Shown: one piece after another, positions 9,791 through 21,946 of the stretch
Layout of the letters: each line of letters starts with the position of its first letter
How positions within the stretch are numbered: the stretch's first letter is position 1
DNA from: Isoetes taiwanensis
Lineage: Eukaryota; Streptophyta; Lycopodiopsida; Isoetales; Isoetaceae
Reading direction: 5' to 3'
Length of the DNA: 64,000 nt
NCBI GenBank assembly: GCA_021234155.1
Contig: JAJEKV010000045.1
Location: 10,734,631-10,798,630, forward strand
Position numbers and translations under genes: made by a program
The notes under the pieces: model-generated
Database searches by the model: none
Seen by the model: only the letters and a program-made list of their open reading frames with translations
Told to the model about the DNA's origin: nothing

Positions 9791-12470
9791 AGATCTTAAC
9801 GCTCCCATCCTTGTAGCAGAGAGATGAAGAAATTGCAAAGCCTTATCCACAGTCAATGAGCATCAGTATTTGCCATTGCAATCTCCTAGTAAGATCAAGG
9901 TACTAGTAGCAACAGGTACTGTGTCGCGGCTCCTGGTCTACTATGGATTATAAGACATGATATATGGTAAATACTCTAATTTGGTTGGGAGATCCTTTCA
10001 AAATACTCCAGATATTATCTTGGAAATGCTTTTTTCCTCATTTCTCAAGAAATAAGACGTGACAGATGGAATGAATGTGTGTGGCAAAGAGAGTCTCGTT
10101 TACTTTAAGCTCCAGAAATCTAGTTTTGCACAATTATATTTGGCCTATCAAAGAATATGTATTGGCATATAAGAAATCTTCAATCCACTTTCTCTAGGCC
10201 ACATGAATTGCATATTCATACCATGATGTTGCCATCATCTGGAAACTAATTACCACATTGAACATTATATGTTTTGTTACCCCCATAAATTTCGTGATTA
10301 GCATAATAGAGTGAGAAGCCAAATGCGTCAAATAATGAACATGAAGCGAGAAAAAATTAGGTGCAAAACAAAGCAAAGACATCAAAGCAATGCTTAATTA
10401 ACAAGCTAAACCTAAATATAACTTCGGGCTTTATAGTACATGAACAAAGATAAACATATCATGTCGATATAGAAGTCGGCAATATAGATTTCTATCAAAC
10501 CCGCCAACAAAAAGTAAATGGACACAAGTATCTTTTGCTTTTTGCTAAGGCTTTGATAATTTGTTGTTCTATATTATATGAGTAAAAAACAATTTTGGCA
10601 AATCTTTCTTGAGACGGTGTGCACTTTTCAACTTCACACTGCACAATTCGCTTTATGATGTCAAGTTTCAGTTCAAGGAGTTCAAAATATAATTGGCTTA
10701 GATTATCTCTAGCACATGACGAGATGAGTTATTTGAATAAAGCTTTGTGATTTTATTGTAATTTTTTTTAAATTTTATAATTTTTGTATCCTACAGAACT
10801 TAATAACCTGTTTTTTCATGTTGCTAACTCTTTTTAAAACTAAAGAACAACGTTTAACTTGCTTATGTTGGGACGTCATGTCCTAGTCCACCAAAAACAT
10901 TATGGGAAATTGGACGGTTAACTAATTATTGTATTGATTAAAAAGGATTCAACAAGTAGGTAGTATGATATACAAAAATGGCTTATGTGAAATCCTTTAG
11001 CTTTACAAATTGGGACATGATATCCTATCCTATTGTTTAAATTCGGATTTTCCGGTTTGATAAAAACTTTTTTGGTTTTTTTTTAACATCATTTTCCTAA
11101 GGTTTAAGGTTTATTGGCAGCCGGAAGATTTTTTTGACAATCCAAAAATCGAGAAAAAATATTTTCATGGTTTTCCAGATATGGCGGCCAAATTAGGAAT
11201 GGAAAACTTATGCGGCATGAGAGACGTGTGGCCAAATCCGATTCTTGAGATGCCGGGTTGCATCTGTATGATTTGGGTTCCCAGTTTTTGTATGATTTCT
11301 GTTTCGGCTCGATAGCACCTGGCCCCACCTGGCGAGGAGGAGGGCGCATGCCATGCCACGATTGAATCAGCCACGATTCAATGGCGATTTTGTCTTCTGG
11401 CAATCTTTCAACCCCGGCTTCATTATCTCGATCCTCGGCCATGGCATGCTTCGATATTATATAGGCCACAGATGATTCCTGGAATGCATAGATCCAGTTC
11501 TAGCACAATTCCGGCCCACTGCCTAAGTCGCAGAGCTATTTCAGGTATTGTCTCAATACTTTAATGTTTGCAGTCTCTTTGCCTTCTTCATCTTTTTCCA
11601 ATTGATCTCTGCTTTCATTTTCTGTTCTTCTTTTTCTAGGAATCCGAGCTCCCCATCCATGCTCTAGCAAAGCCACTGATTAGGTATGATAATCATTACA
11701 TTGTTCATATTAGGGCCCTCCTTTGTGGTGTTACGGATACTGATGCTACAGCTGCACAAGAACTATGCAGGCTTTTGGTGTTTACTTCAGCTGAAGCCAC
11801 AATCTCTATCAAATTTTGTCATTTTTTTCTATAATATATAATGGAGCATGTGTTGAGGAGCACAAAAGTAGGCCTGGTTGTTAATTTAATCCTCTGATAC
11901 CAGTAGAGAGCCTGCATTTTTGGACAGTTTGATTATGGCTATGGAAAATCTAATCCCCTTAATTCTTTTGGAGCTCCAGCATTGGCTTTGTCTTTTGCAG
12001 AGCAAAAGTTGGTCATCTTTTTTTCTTCCATCAATGGAAATGAAAACATCATCATTGTTTTGTATTGGATCTATCTTGCATATTCAGTTCTGCTGCAAGT
12101 AAAACAGAGACAAGAGCCTAAGGTGGGTTCATGGTTTAAATTTCATTTACATTTCTCAAGCATGCTATTTACATCATCTTATAGCAGGCAATGTCCTATA
12201 TTATGCAAACAAATTCCAAATAGATTTCTGAAACACTTTGCGCCCATATTTGGTCCTGCATGCATGTGGAGTAGCTTGCAACAAGGTTGAAACGGTCAGA
12301 AATGAATGAGATCGACTTGGTTGAGCTGCAGAGGACTCACAACTACTCATCATAACTTCCAGAAGTAAGTATCTTTTGAATAATACAATATTTGCTCAAA
12401 CATATAGCAGCATGGGAACTTTAGAATGCTAATTTAGTAGTCTAGGAATAGTAATATCCAATAGAAATGC
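9791..12470. other. Mostly non-coding; possible 5' exons of the next gene
   Basis: AT-rich with no supported frame. At 11340-11382 the motif ccacgatt.aat occurs twice, six bases apart. Splice-like signals occur at 11541-11545 (tttcag/gtattg) and 11640 (tttttctag/gaatcc) and could belong to a leader of the degenerate gene at 12.47 kb, but I cannot show it. Confidence 0.35.
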
Positions 12471-13349
12471 ATGTGGGAGGACTCTATTGATGCTGGCATG
12501 TGTCTACATTTGATTGCATCAGCTCACAGTAAAACTGGAAATGTAAATGCTTGCTTATCAAAGCTGAATGATATTTTTAATATAGCAGAGAAGCGTAAAG
12601 AAGACAATCCCCCTGGAGCTGGTCTTCTAAAGTTTGCAGCCCATTTTTTAAGAGGTGATATTTTTTCTTCCATGGCAAAGCACGAAGAAGCATTAGCAAG
12701 TTATTCTGATGGGCTGAAAAGTCAAGAAGGAATACTTCCGGAAGGTGATCCACGAATGGGAGATAGCTACTGCTAAATGGCTGAGGCTTATACACAGGTC
12801 CTTCGGTATACAGATGCCTTATCATTTGCTAAAAAAGCTTTGGTTATTCATCAAATAAGTCATGGCGTTGGATCTCTTGCAGAAGCATCAGATAGACGGC
12901 TCCTTACAGTCATCTACAAGGGCATGGATGATTATGAGAAGGCTTTGGAACAACATAAGCTTGCATGGGAAGTGTTTATACAACACAACCTGCCAGATGC
13001 TAGAATTGCAGATATTGCAATTGCAGACTTGCAAATTATCCTCAAACTTTATAACGATGATGTGGCTACACTGCAGAATACACTGTCTCAAATGGATGCA
13101 GAAAGCCCTGCAAAAGCATTAGTACATGTGAACTTGGCAAAAGCATACGCTTGGTTGGAAAATGTGGCGGATGCCGCACGCCATTGCCAAATTCCATTAG
13201 ATATATCTGAGAACAGCAAAGATAGCACCGACAAGTTGGCAGTCGCAGAAGGCTTTGTTGAGCTTGCTTCCATTAGTGAAAGGTTGAGTGTTTCAGAACA
13301 GGCTGTTACATTGCTGAAACATGTGCACAAATGCAACATGTCTCTATAG
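12471..13349 (+). pseudogene. Kinesin light chain-related TPR protein, nonsense-broken
   Basis: The frame from ATG 12471 reads through 101 codons to TAA at 12774-12776 and then continues in the same frame for 190 codons to 13349. The combined sequence matches the TPR array of plant kinesin-light-chain-related proteins, which link cellulose synthase and microtubules at the plasma membrane: EEALASYSDGL, MAEAYTQVLRYTDALSFAKK, EASDRRLLTVIYKG, YEKALEQHKLA, HVNLAKAYAWLEN. The stop falls between GDSYC and MAEAY, where the family has no end, and is one C-to-T change from CAA. No intron is apparent across 880 bp. N- and C-terminal parts are missing, so this is a fragmentary pseudogene. Confidence 0.7.
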
Positions 13350-13643
13350 AACACTAAAAGCAACTTTAGCTGCATCAACAATTTGTGATTAAGGCTATGC
13401 TTCTCCTTTTCAGGATGGAATTATAATATAATCAATTAAAATGTGGCAAAATTAATCAAATCGCCCCCTATGTACATAAATTTAGTTCAGATTGGACTGT
13501 CATGGTTCCCCAATCACTTCCTCCCAGTTTACATAGCATTAATTCAGATTGGACTGTTCTTCTATGAATCTGTCAAGAAGAGGATATTATCTTACTATGC
13601 AAGTGTCTGCTTTGTTCTATTAATGATGAAACTTTTGTGCTAG

Positions 13644-13725
13644 AGCCGATATATGGGCACTTGGAATTACTGCATTGGAGTTAGCACGTGGTCATGCACC
13701 GTTCTCAAAATATCCACCAGTGAAG
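13644..13725 (+). pseudogene. Isolated STE20/SPAK-like kinase exon
   Basis: One exon with an intact acceptor (ttttgtgctag/a, 13643) and donor (aag/gtagta, 13726) encodes [20 protein letters not shown] then SKYPPVK. This is subdomain IX of the plant STE20-type kinases related to SPAK/OSR1 and BLUS1 (family form [22 protein letters not shown]). Neighbouring exons with the DFG and APE motifs are not seen. The exon's last 25 bases recur, diverged, at 13759-13789. It is a stray exon beside a foreign gene fragment. Confidence 0.75.
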
Positions 13726-13972
13726 GTAGTATCTGTTTTGAACATGTGCATGATAAGTTTTCGTTCTCAAAATATTCACCAATGAAGGTAATATAAGTTT
13801 GTTCGATTTATTTGTTTCAACATGTGCTAGGTTTTTTATCTTTCATTTAATTGTTCTGTACCATATACTTATGAGACAATAAATTTTCAACATACATTTA
13901 GTGTCACATTACATGGTACACGAAATTCTGTATATAGCCTTCACATGTGATTTATTTATGGCTGCTGGCTAT

Positions 13973-14390
13973 TTTTTTTCCATTCCCCTGTTTAATGGCC
14001 CCACAAAACAACTCTTCCATCTAATCGGTCTCTTTTGACAGCCAGTACTTTAAAACTCTAGCAACAGAACGACATTGAACTTAGCAGAAGTAATAGGCAG
14101 GATACGGACAGAGACAAGCTGTAAGCCTGTAAGGCAAGGGATAAAGGTTTTTCCTGAAGCAGTACTGTATTTATTTTTTCTCCATTCCCCTGTTTAATGG
14201 CCCCACAAAACAACTCTTCCATCTTATCTTTGCAAAGCAAGACCGGGTCTCTTTTGACAGCCAGTACTTTGAAAAGAGCGACATTGAACTCTAGCAGAAG
14301 TAATAAGAAGGATACGGACAGATTGGACAGCTGTAAGCCTGTAAGGCAACGGAATAAAAAGGTTTCTTTTTGAAGCAGTACTGTATTTCT
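13973..14390. repeat. 202-bp imperfect tandem duplication
   Basis: Two units with period 202 bp both begin cattcccctgtttaatggcc (13980 and 14182) and end gaagcagtactgtattt. Small indels separate the copies. No coding content. Confidence 0.85.
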
Positions 14391-15196
14391 CTATCTTTAT
14401 ATCTAGAGCTGTACTCATTATTCCCATCAACAAATTGAGTCCCAATTCCACTCGGTAGTTATTGTATGCTCCTTTGTCTATGACTGGGGTACACTTAATG
14501 AATTTTTGTTATATCTGTCCAAGGAGAATCTGGTTTCTGGTATTTTGCACTTTTAAACATTATGATCACGTTACTTTACCACAAGCACGAGACTATATGG
14601 AGAGTATATTGACAGGATTTTCATTTGAATGTTAAGTTATTAAAGTTGTAAACATTATAATCACGTTATTTTATCAAATGACATGTTCTCAAATTACTTG
14701 CATCGAAATGTTATTAAATTATTTTACACTTCACAGTCACTTCTTTGATCCAACAAGCGAAAGTTCTTTCTTTATAAATTTGTTTTATGAAATAGGCATT
14801 TAATATGCCGCATTTAGCAACCCAAGTCTCATGCTCTCTACCCTATATAAAATTGACATTATAGACTACAAATACGACCTTGACATTATAGACTCCAAAT
14901 ACAACCTTAAGACCATGTTCAATTCCACGCACAAAATGCCCCTATTATGCTCTCCTACCATCTTCACCTAAAATATACGCCTACCATCTTATAAATGCTT
15001 AAACAATAGAGATAAAAAGAATCTCCAACTTATAACCCATTTAAATTTCAAAACCACCTGTACATACATAAAAGTGAACCATGTGGACACATCTACACAC
15101 CAATATTGAATAATACGGTATTATGAAAGTCCAAGCTAAACCCTAGCTGTATTTCAAACCACCTCTTCAAATTGTTACTAATGGTTAATTTGCTTT

Positions 15197-15201
15197 ACTA
15201 C
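15197..15201. repeat. TSD of the LTR element, left
   Basis: actac, matched by 22289-22293. Confidence 0.9.
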
Positions 15202-15543
15202 TGTTAGAGCCTGAACTCTAACCTTGCAAGAAGGATGAAAAACCCAACAATCCAAGCTCAATCTATCAGATCAAGGCAATGCACAACACAAAAAATCATC
15301 ATCTCCATAGCTAGATCAAGCAAAAACACTCTCTCTCAATACACCGTCCCTCTGTTCTTCTCTCTCTGCTCAGATAATCCAGTGGTCATCATGCCCACAA
15401 TGCATACGTGCAAAATCCTGCACGCGTGCATGCGCGTATATCACTCCATATACGGTATACTATCACCTCAATAGTGGTGAATGTGGTGAGTGTGGTGAAT
15501 GTGGTGCAGGTGATGACTGTGGTGACTGGTGATCACCCCAACA
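15202..15543 (-). repeat. 3' LTR (342 bp)
   Basis: Begins TGTTAGAGCC and ends CACCCCAACA on the plus strand; no difference from 21947-22288 was seen. The last 65 bp is a degenerate (TGTGGTGAA)n minisatellite that also occurs in the element's interior at 18790-19010. Confidence 0.95.
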
Positions 15544-15959
15544 GTGGCGACCACAGTGGGAAAATGTGCCACTCCGTGGCGGAGAACCCACAACAACAAA
15601 AATACTAATATGGTCCTTGGGACATGTCCCCAAATGACTCATTTACATGTATGTTTAGAAAGAAAATACCCTCCTCAAATCCAAATGACTGATACAAACA
15701 AACTGGTCCAAAATGACAGTGACGAAACAGAGCCTCTGTAACTGTGGCAAACTTTGAAAGCTGATATCTTGAGTTTCAGACCTCCGTTTGACCTGCACCA
15801 TAGCTCGTTGGATTCGTATCGCTGAAATGCATCTTTTGATGTAGGATAGATGAAGTATTATGGAACTGTCACCACCTGTTGTTACAGAAAAACGACCTGC
15901 TGTAACCCAAAAATTCTCCACAATTCTCTGTAATTGGAGCTATGCCAAATCCAAATCCC

Positions 15960-17290
15960 TTAGAATAACACGTCTCGTTCAAAATAAGGCCTGAGATCCT
16001 TGCCATTTCTGGGATTAGGCAACAATTCCCCTTCTGGAGTCATCAAGTAGAAAGCCCCACCTGGTACCTCTTTATCAATCAGAAATGGGCCTTCCCATGG
16101 GCTTTGAAATTTGGATAGATGCTTCTTAGTGGTCCTGCACAACACCAATTGCCCTTCCTCAAATGGATTGACAACCTCAGAATTTGTCTTTGATAAGCTT
16201 TTACTTTCTGTTTATGCCTCATATTGAAGTCTGCTGCTTCTTGTCTCATCTCTTGCAATTGCAAAGAAATCATCCATCCTATTATGCACTTGATTTGGAG
16301 TTGGAACTTCTCCTAAATTCTCATAATAAGGTAACTCCACAAATGAACACAAAGGAATGTCCAAATGAATAGGCATCACGACTTGCACTCCATAAACCAA
16401 TTCAAATGGTGTAAATCCTCAGAGCCAACTTGTAAAGTACACCGAAACTCCATAAGGCACTGTCAAGGCTTCATGCCAATTTCTTTGATTATCCTTCCTT
16501 TGTTTTGGCCAAGATAGCTTTCGAGAATTTTGTTAGTAGACTCGGCTTGCCCATTGCCCCCGTGGATAATAAGCGAAGCTTGCACATGTTGAACACCAAT
16601 CTTTTCTCATTAACCGAGCTACTACTTTTCCCATGAAATGACTTCCCCGATCAGACAAAAAAGAATGGTTGGAACACCAAACCGAGAAATCAAATTGTGA
16701 TAAAGAAAGCTATCGTGGTATTTTCCGTAGCATGCTTTCTTTGGAATTGCTTCTACCCACTTCGTAAACATGCATGTGGCTGCCAAGATATACTTATGGC
16801 CTTTGGAAGATGGAGGATTGATAGGCCCAATGTAATCCAATCCCCACATATGAAATGGACCAACACTCAAAATAGGATGGAATGGCATATTATTATGGCC
16901 TGTGCTTTGCTTATGCCTTTGACACTTCTCACATTTGCTAACAAAGTCTCTAGTATCCTTGTAAAGAGTTGGCCAAGAATATCCCCAATGAAGGATCTTC
17001 CCGAGCTGTGGTTTACGGCTGCAAAATGCCTCGACAATCATGTGCTTGCTGCAACAAATCATGAGTTTGTTGACCAGCAACACACCTTAATAAGAGACCT
17101 TCCATAGTCCTCTTATAAAGAATAGCTTCATGCACCACATAACCAGCCGCTTGTACTCTAAGAGCATGCTTTTGTTGCTTTGAAAATGATGAAGGATAAG
17201 TCTGATCTTGCAAATACCTGTATATGTTGGCATACCAAAGATCCACCGTCTCAATGAACCCTTGTAATACGCCAAGATCCGGGCAAGCAT
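15960..17290 (-). pseudogene. Integrase of the LTR element, frameshifted
   Basis: Pieces of a Ty3 integrase occur in several frames: a zinc-binding part (CEKCQRHKQS, about 16903-16933), the catalytic core with GLDYIGPI (first Asp near 16837), ATCMFTKWVEAIP, then a frame loss in a T-run near 16665 just before the second catalytic Asp. More core is at 16212-16400 (TPFELVYG), and the C-terminal beta-domain at 15960-16148 (SPWEGPFLIDKEVPGGAFYL). At least three frame changes separate the pieces, so no functional integrase is made from this copy. Confidence 0.85.
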
Positions 17291-18753
17291 CGGCTGGTCA
17301 TTTCCTCTTCTATTTCAGCACCACTACTCAAATAGGCACTTGGATTATGAGCTCCTTGAGCCATCTTAACATACTTCAACTCAAATTCTTGTATGATAAG
17401 AGCCCATCTTGTAAACTTAGGATCTTGGACAGTCTTGTTGTAAATGCATGGCAACGGGTTCACATCCATATGAATGTAAACATACTGTACATTTGCTGAA
17501 TTCCATTGTGAAGGAAGAAGATAATGTCTAAATTTGTTCAAGGCCCACTTCAATGCTAACCCAAGATGCTCCACATGAGTCCATTTCTGCTCTTGTGGAG
17601 TTAACAACCTGCTAGCATAATAATTCACATCATAATGCTTTTGCTGATTTTTCTGACATAGTGTGACAGCCAAAGCTTGCTCCCAAACTGTAAAGAATAA
17701 ATGAAATGGCTCACTCATTCTTGGAGGAATCAGCAAAGTTCTCTCTTTCAATTGTCCAAGACACCATTCAAATGCTTCTTGAGCATCCTCCTTCCATCTA
17801 AAATTCTGCCCTTGCTTCATACAATCCACAAGTGGTTGGGTTACTTTAGCAAAATTGTGCAAATACCTCCTACTAAAACTGAGTTGGCCATATAAGCTTC
17901 TCACTTGTGATACATTTGTAGGTGGTTTTACCTTCTCCAAAGCTGCAATCTTACCATGATCCACTTGTAATCCCTTTTCTGAAACATAATTGCCCAATAA
18001 TTTTCCTCCTCTAGTGAAGAAAATACACTTAGCAGGATTCAAACTTATGCCATACAATCGGCATCTTTCAAGAACTTTTCTGAGATGATCCAAGTGATCC
18101 CTTCTTGGATTCGAAAACACTGTCAAGTCGTCTATAAAGACTCTCAAAAAGTCTAAAATATCATGAAAAGCATATGTCATAGCTCTCTGAAATGTGGCTG
18201 GAGCATTTGTGAGGCCAAAAGGTAATACCTTGTAAGCATAGATGCCAAAAGGTGTTCGAAAAGCCGTCATTGCTTGATGTGGTGGATAGATTTGGATCTG
18301 ATTATATCCTGAGTAACCATCCAAGAAAGAATAGGCCTGATTTCCTGCAACAATATCCAGCAAAGTGTCTATGAATGGTGTAGGAAAATGATCTCTTTTG
18401 GTAGCTTTGTTGAGATCCCTGTAATCAATGCATACTCGGATTGAGTTATTTGGCTTTCTCACTGGTACAATAGAACTGATCCAATCTGAATTTGGCACTG
18501 GTACAATGAATCCCGCCTCCAAAAGCTTCATAACTTCAACCTTTACTTGTTCCTCTATTGCTGGACTCATTCTCCTTTGAGCTTGTTGGACTGGTTTTGA
18601 GCCTTGTTTCAAATCAATGGTATGAACCACAACCTCTGGTGGAATGCCTTTCAATTCTTTGTAATTTCTTGCCAAAACATCCCTGAATTCTCTTAACAAA
18701 GATATCAAATCGCGTTCCTCCTCTTGAGTAAGATCGCCTCCAATAGTAACCAA
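17251..18753 (-). CDS. Reverse transcriptase-RNase H of the LTR element
   Basis: A 500-codon open frame. RT motifs in order: MSPAIEEQVKVEVMKLLEAG, IRVCIDYRDLNKATKRDHFP, FLDGYSGYNQI, PFGLTNAPATFQ, and the catalytic box VFIDDLTVFS, where the family's YxDD appears as FIDD. RNase H follows (residues about 350-450), but the first catalytic Asp block, usually D-A-S, reads TVWEQALAV. The Glu of the EQKWTHVEHLGLAL helix and the Asp of HMDVNPL are present. RNase H activity is therefore doubtful. The upstream extension of the frame runs through a Ser/Pro/Gln/His tract into a TAA at 19087-19089. Confidence 0.9.
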   Translation of the reverse strand: MVTIGGDLTQEEERDLISLLREFRDVLARNYKELKGIPPEVVVHTIDLKQGSKPVQQAQRRMSPAIEEQVKVEVMKLLEAGFIVPVPNSDWISSIVPVRKPNNSIRVCIDYRDLNKATKRDHFPTPFIDTLLDIVAGNQAYSFLDGYSGYNQIQIYPPHQAMTAFRTPFGIYAYKVLPFGLTNAPATFQRAMTYAFHDILDFLRVFIDDLTVFSNPRRDHLDHLRKVLERCRLYGISLNPAKCIFFTRGGKLLGNYVSEKGLQVDHGKIAALEKVKPPTNVSQVRSLYGQLSFSRRYLHNFAKVTQPLVDCMKQGQNFRWKEDAQEAFEWCLGQLKERTLLIPPRMSEPFHLFFTVWEQALAVTLCQKNQQKHYDVNYYASRLLTPQEQKWTHVEHLGLALKWALNKFRHYLLPSQWNSANVQYVYIHMDVNPLPCIYNKTVQDPKFTRWALIIQEFELKYVKMAQGAHNPSAYLSSGAEIEEEMTSRCLPGSWRITRVH

Positions 18754-18789
18754 TTCTTCTTGATTTCCTTGAGAAATATTAATGTTCTT

Positions 18790-19010
18790 GACTGAATGTG
18801 GTGACTGTAATGAAGGTGGTGAGTGTGGTGACGAATGTGGTGAATGTGGTGATTGTGGTGAATGTGGTGACGAATGTGGTGAATGTGGTGATTGTGGTGA
18901 ATGTGGTGACAGTGATGACTGTGATGACTGTAATGGATGTGTTGGATGTGATGATTGTGATGAATTTGGTGCATGTAATGACTGTGATGACTGTGGTGAA
19001 TATGGACTGA
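18790..19010. repeat. (TGTGGTGAA)n minisatellite inside pol
   Basis: About 220 bp of 9-bp units (tgtggtgaa/tgtggtgac/tgtggtgat). In the pol frame it encodes a Ser-Pro-Gln-His-rich linker between protease and RT; another minus frame encodes a His-rich tract. The same unit ends both LTRs. Confidence 0.9.
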
Positions 19011-19252
19011 TCTGATTTACCTCATCCTCCAGAATGTGCGCATGCCACCAAGCTTCTTGTACTTGTATAGTGGGCTGATTTACATTTTATCCCTCCATGC
19101 TTGATGTCAAAATCAGCATCTCTACTTGATCTAGATCAATACACTGCTGAAATAAGGTGTCATCAATGGGTCTTTGAATGGACTCCTCCTTCATGTTTAC
19201 AAGAGTCTCTTGTAACTCACCTTCACCAATACTTTCAAGTCTTTGGATATAC

Positions 19253-20933
19253 TTATCCGCAACTTCTTCTTTGTAAATGACATATTTCTGAAATTTGGGT
19301 ACCTTTTAACCACTTGTACAAAGTCTTATCTTCCCTGTCACCCACTTCCAAGACATGAAAACAACTAAGACCTTGTTGCCCTGACACCATAGCATTCTCT
19401 TTGCTGATTTCTAATTGCGGGCTGCTCAAAGAAGGATTGCAAAGAAAGGTACCTTTTGCTGATTTCAGAGGATGATCTATAGTAACCTTGTGTTCTCCTT
19501 GAAAGATGTTCATTTCACGCTTCCTCCATGAAGTCTCAGCTTGGACTGACATCTAACTATGTACGACTCAAAGAACAAAGTATAAGTTTCAAAGATGCAC
19601 ACTCGGGAAATTTCAAAACCATGAAATCCAAGATTGCTTCCACCTCATAAACCTTGCATAAAACATTTCTTATGACTCCCATAGGCTGCACCTTCATTTG
19701 ATTGAATGCTTTGAGCATCATAGTTGTTGGTTCCATCATTTTCAATCCAACTTGAAGCATGATATGGTAAGGCATTACATTCACTCCACTGCCAGTATCT
19801 ATATTGGCCTCTTTGATTAGATATCCATTAATACTCACATCACAAAGAAATGGCCCAGGATCCTTGGATTGCCGGGCTGGTGGCTCCATTCTCCTCTTGT
19901 CGGTATCGTTTGATATGATTTGTTGGACTGAAATTTCTGATTTTGTTCTTCCCCCTAACTCTTGCAACAAATTTGGAGAATAATGCATCAATTGCTCAAG
20001 AGTAAGTGTAACTTTAGTGGCCAAAACTTGGCTGATCACATCATCTTCATTCTGAATTTGCTCATCCACCATAGGAGGCATTACTATGGGCTGATTTTCT
20101 TCTATAGACTGAAACTGTTCTGTGGGCAGCACATTGAATTGCACCTTCTTAGGTGCTGACACCTTCAAAGCTTGTTCCTTCAAAGCCTTTGGAAAAGAGG
20201 TCTTAGTCTTCTCCGAATTGGCACTACTCTTGGTTCTTGAACCACCTTTTGTGATCTTGTAAGCTGCATTTACTTCTCCAATCTCCTCTTCTTGCTGAAA
20301 TGGGTCATGCTCCACCTCAACAAATCCACAATTTACTACTGATTTTGCCTTCTCTTGCTTCTTAAGCTCCTCAATAAGAGCCTTAACTTGAGGATTATCA
20401 ATGTACTTTGCATCTTGAATGCGAACATCATTATTAGGAAGAGGTACTAATTCAAACACTTTGTCGCTTTGGTGGATACTTGTTGGTTGCCCATTACGGT
20501 TTCCCATGGATTTTCCAACAAGTAGTCTCATCATGCTTGAATTTATCACATAACTTGCAATATAAATGAGCCTTACTTGGATACCATCCCCTGTTTTGGC
20601 TGCACCATTGGTGTGGAACCCATTGGAACTTGTTGGGCAATTGGAGCACTGTGGCATCATTGGAACTTGTGGTATGATAAGTGTTGCTTGCATTGGTTGA
20701 ATAGGAATAGATGGTGCTTGTTGCATAACAGCAAATACCGGATTGGCCCTCTCAAAGAATCTCTTCTCCCTACATTCTTGATCATTATGGCCCTTGATTT
20801 GGCATCTTGAGCAGAATTTCAGCAATCTACATGTAGTATCGTAATGCCCAATAGACCCACAATACTCACAAGTAATAAAACCGCACCTCCCTTGGCTTCT
20901 CACCAATTGTAAGCTTAGAAATCTTGCCCGCAA
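19253..20933 (-). pseudogene. Nucleocapsid and protease of the LTR element
   Basis: The frame 19557-20933 begins with two CCHC knuckles, CEYCGSIGHYDTTC and CSRCQIKGHNDQEC, runs through a low-complexity linker, and ends with an aspartic protease: NIDTGSGVNVMP (catalytic DTG) and a downstream LKFPECASLKL block. It stops at 19557 in a frame different from both gag and RT. 19253-19552 continues the protease-RT linker in another frame. Protease may be intact, but continuity with RT is lost. Confidence 0.85.
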
Positions 20934-20938
20934 TATCC

Positions 20939-21496
20939 CTACGTTTTATGCTCTGGAGCAGCAACTTCATGAATGTATCCCAGCTTATCTTCAGCCTTGA
21001 GAGCATATTTTTGTGCCTCTAACAATGTTGTAGGCTGTTTAGCCTTCACCTTATGAGCAATAGCTCGTTTCAGCCCTTTCACATACCATTGGATATCCAT
21101 TTCATCATTCCTTGCAATCTTCCAATGAACCACGGCTTTGAGAACCGCAATGTACCTCTGATTATACTCTCTAATTGATTCATCTTCCTTTTGTGTGAAA
21201 TTTGTCCACCTTTCCATAGTCTTATCCTTACCATGAACTTCTTGATAATTAGCAATGAAAGCTTCCTTTAATTCCTGATATGTCATGGTATCTGGCTGAG
21301 TTTGTGCCCATTCCTCCACCGAATCTTGCAAAGAACTATGAAACCAAAGCAAGTAATCGTAGTAGGTAACTTTACATTGCTGGCAATACCTCTCAAACTT
21401 CACAATATGCTTCAAAGGATCCCGATCCACCAGATCATCAAACTTTGGAATCCCCATTGTCTGAAAACCCCATACCATAGGTGGTATCACAGCCAT
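20939..21496 (-). CDS. Gag of the LTR element
   Basis: From ATG 21496 the frame gives about 185 residues of retrotransposon gag: PLKHIVKFERYCQQC, ESIREYNQRYIAVL, and a helix-rich end. The stop at 20939-20941 falls in an A-run (cataaaacg), and the zinc knuckles follow in another frame, with a second frame change within the next 70 bp. A longer upstream reading to 21601 lacks an ATG. The capsid-forming part appears complete. Confidence 0.8.
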   Translation of the reverse strand: MAVIPPMVWGFQTMGIPKFDDLVDRDPLKHIVKFERYCQQCKVTYYDYLLWFHSSLQDSVEEWAQTQPDTMTYQELKEAFIANYQEVHGKDKTMERWTNFTQKEDESIREYNQRYIAVLKAVVHWKIARNDEMDIQWYVKGLKRAIAHKVKAKQPTTLLEAQKYALKAEDKLGYIHEVAAPEHKT

Positions 21497-21946
21497 CTCT
21501 TCCTCTTCTTGGGTTTCTTGAAATTGGAAAAACGAAATTGAATCTCCCCTTAATTTGAAAAACGAAATTGGATTACCTTCTAGATCGGTAAATGGAATCA
21601 AAACCTCCGGATCTCGAATTAGACCCCGATGATCGCTCCCAAATCTGAAAACGAAATTGAATCTTGATGCAATTTTGAGCCCAAAGATTGACTCACCGGT
21701 CCCCTTCTTGTGACGATGGAGCTTAGTGGGATCTCCTTCTTACTTCTCTTGGGCATAAAACTATGCTCCCCTTGTCAAATTTCTCTCCACAAATCAATTA
21801 CGGCAAAATCCCCTTCACACAAGAAATTGCTCCTGTCACAATGGTGCCGTTCTTTACCGACGATCACCAATACCAATGGTAACAACTCCTTTTTCAATGG
21901 AAATTCTTGCCGATCAATGGTCTGTCGAGCACCGTGGTCGCCAAAT

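Noticed and set aside
11104-11469. 121-codon minus-strand frame
   Set aside because: No family resemblance, no neighbouring exon, and no codon pattern that sets it apart from background.
18705-18974. His-rich open frame, possible metal-binding protein
   Set aside because: It is the wrong-frame reading of the (TGTGGTGAA)n array inside the retrotransposon pol gene.
18790-19010. CRISPR-like regularly spaced repeats
   Set aside because: Repeats are 9 bp and contiguous with no unique spacers, in a eukaryotic retrotransposon.
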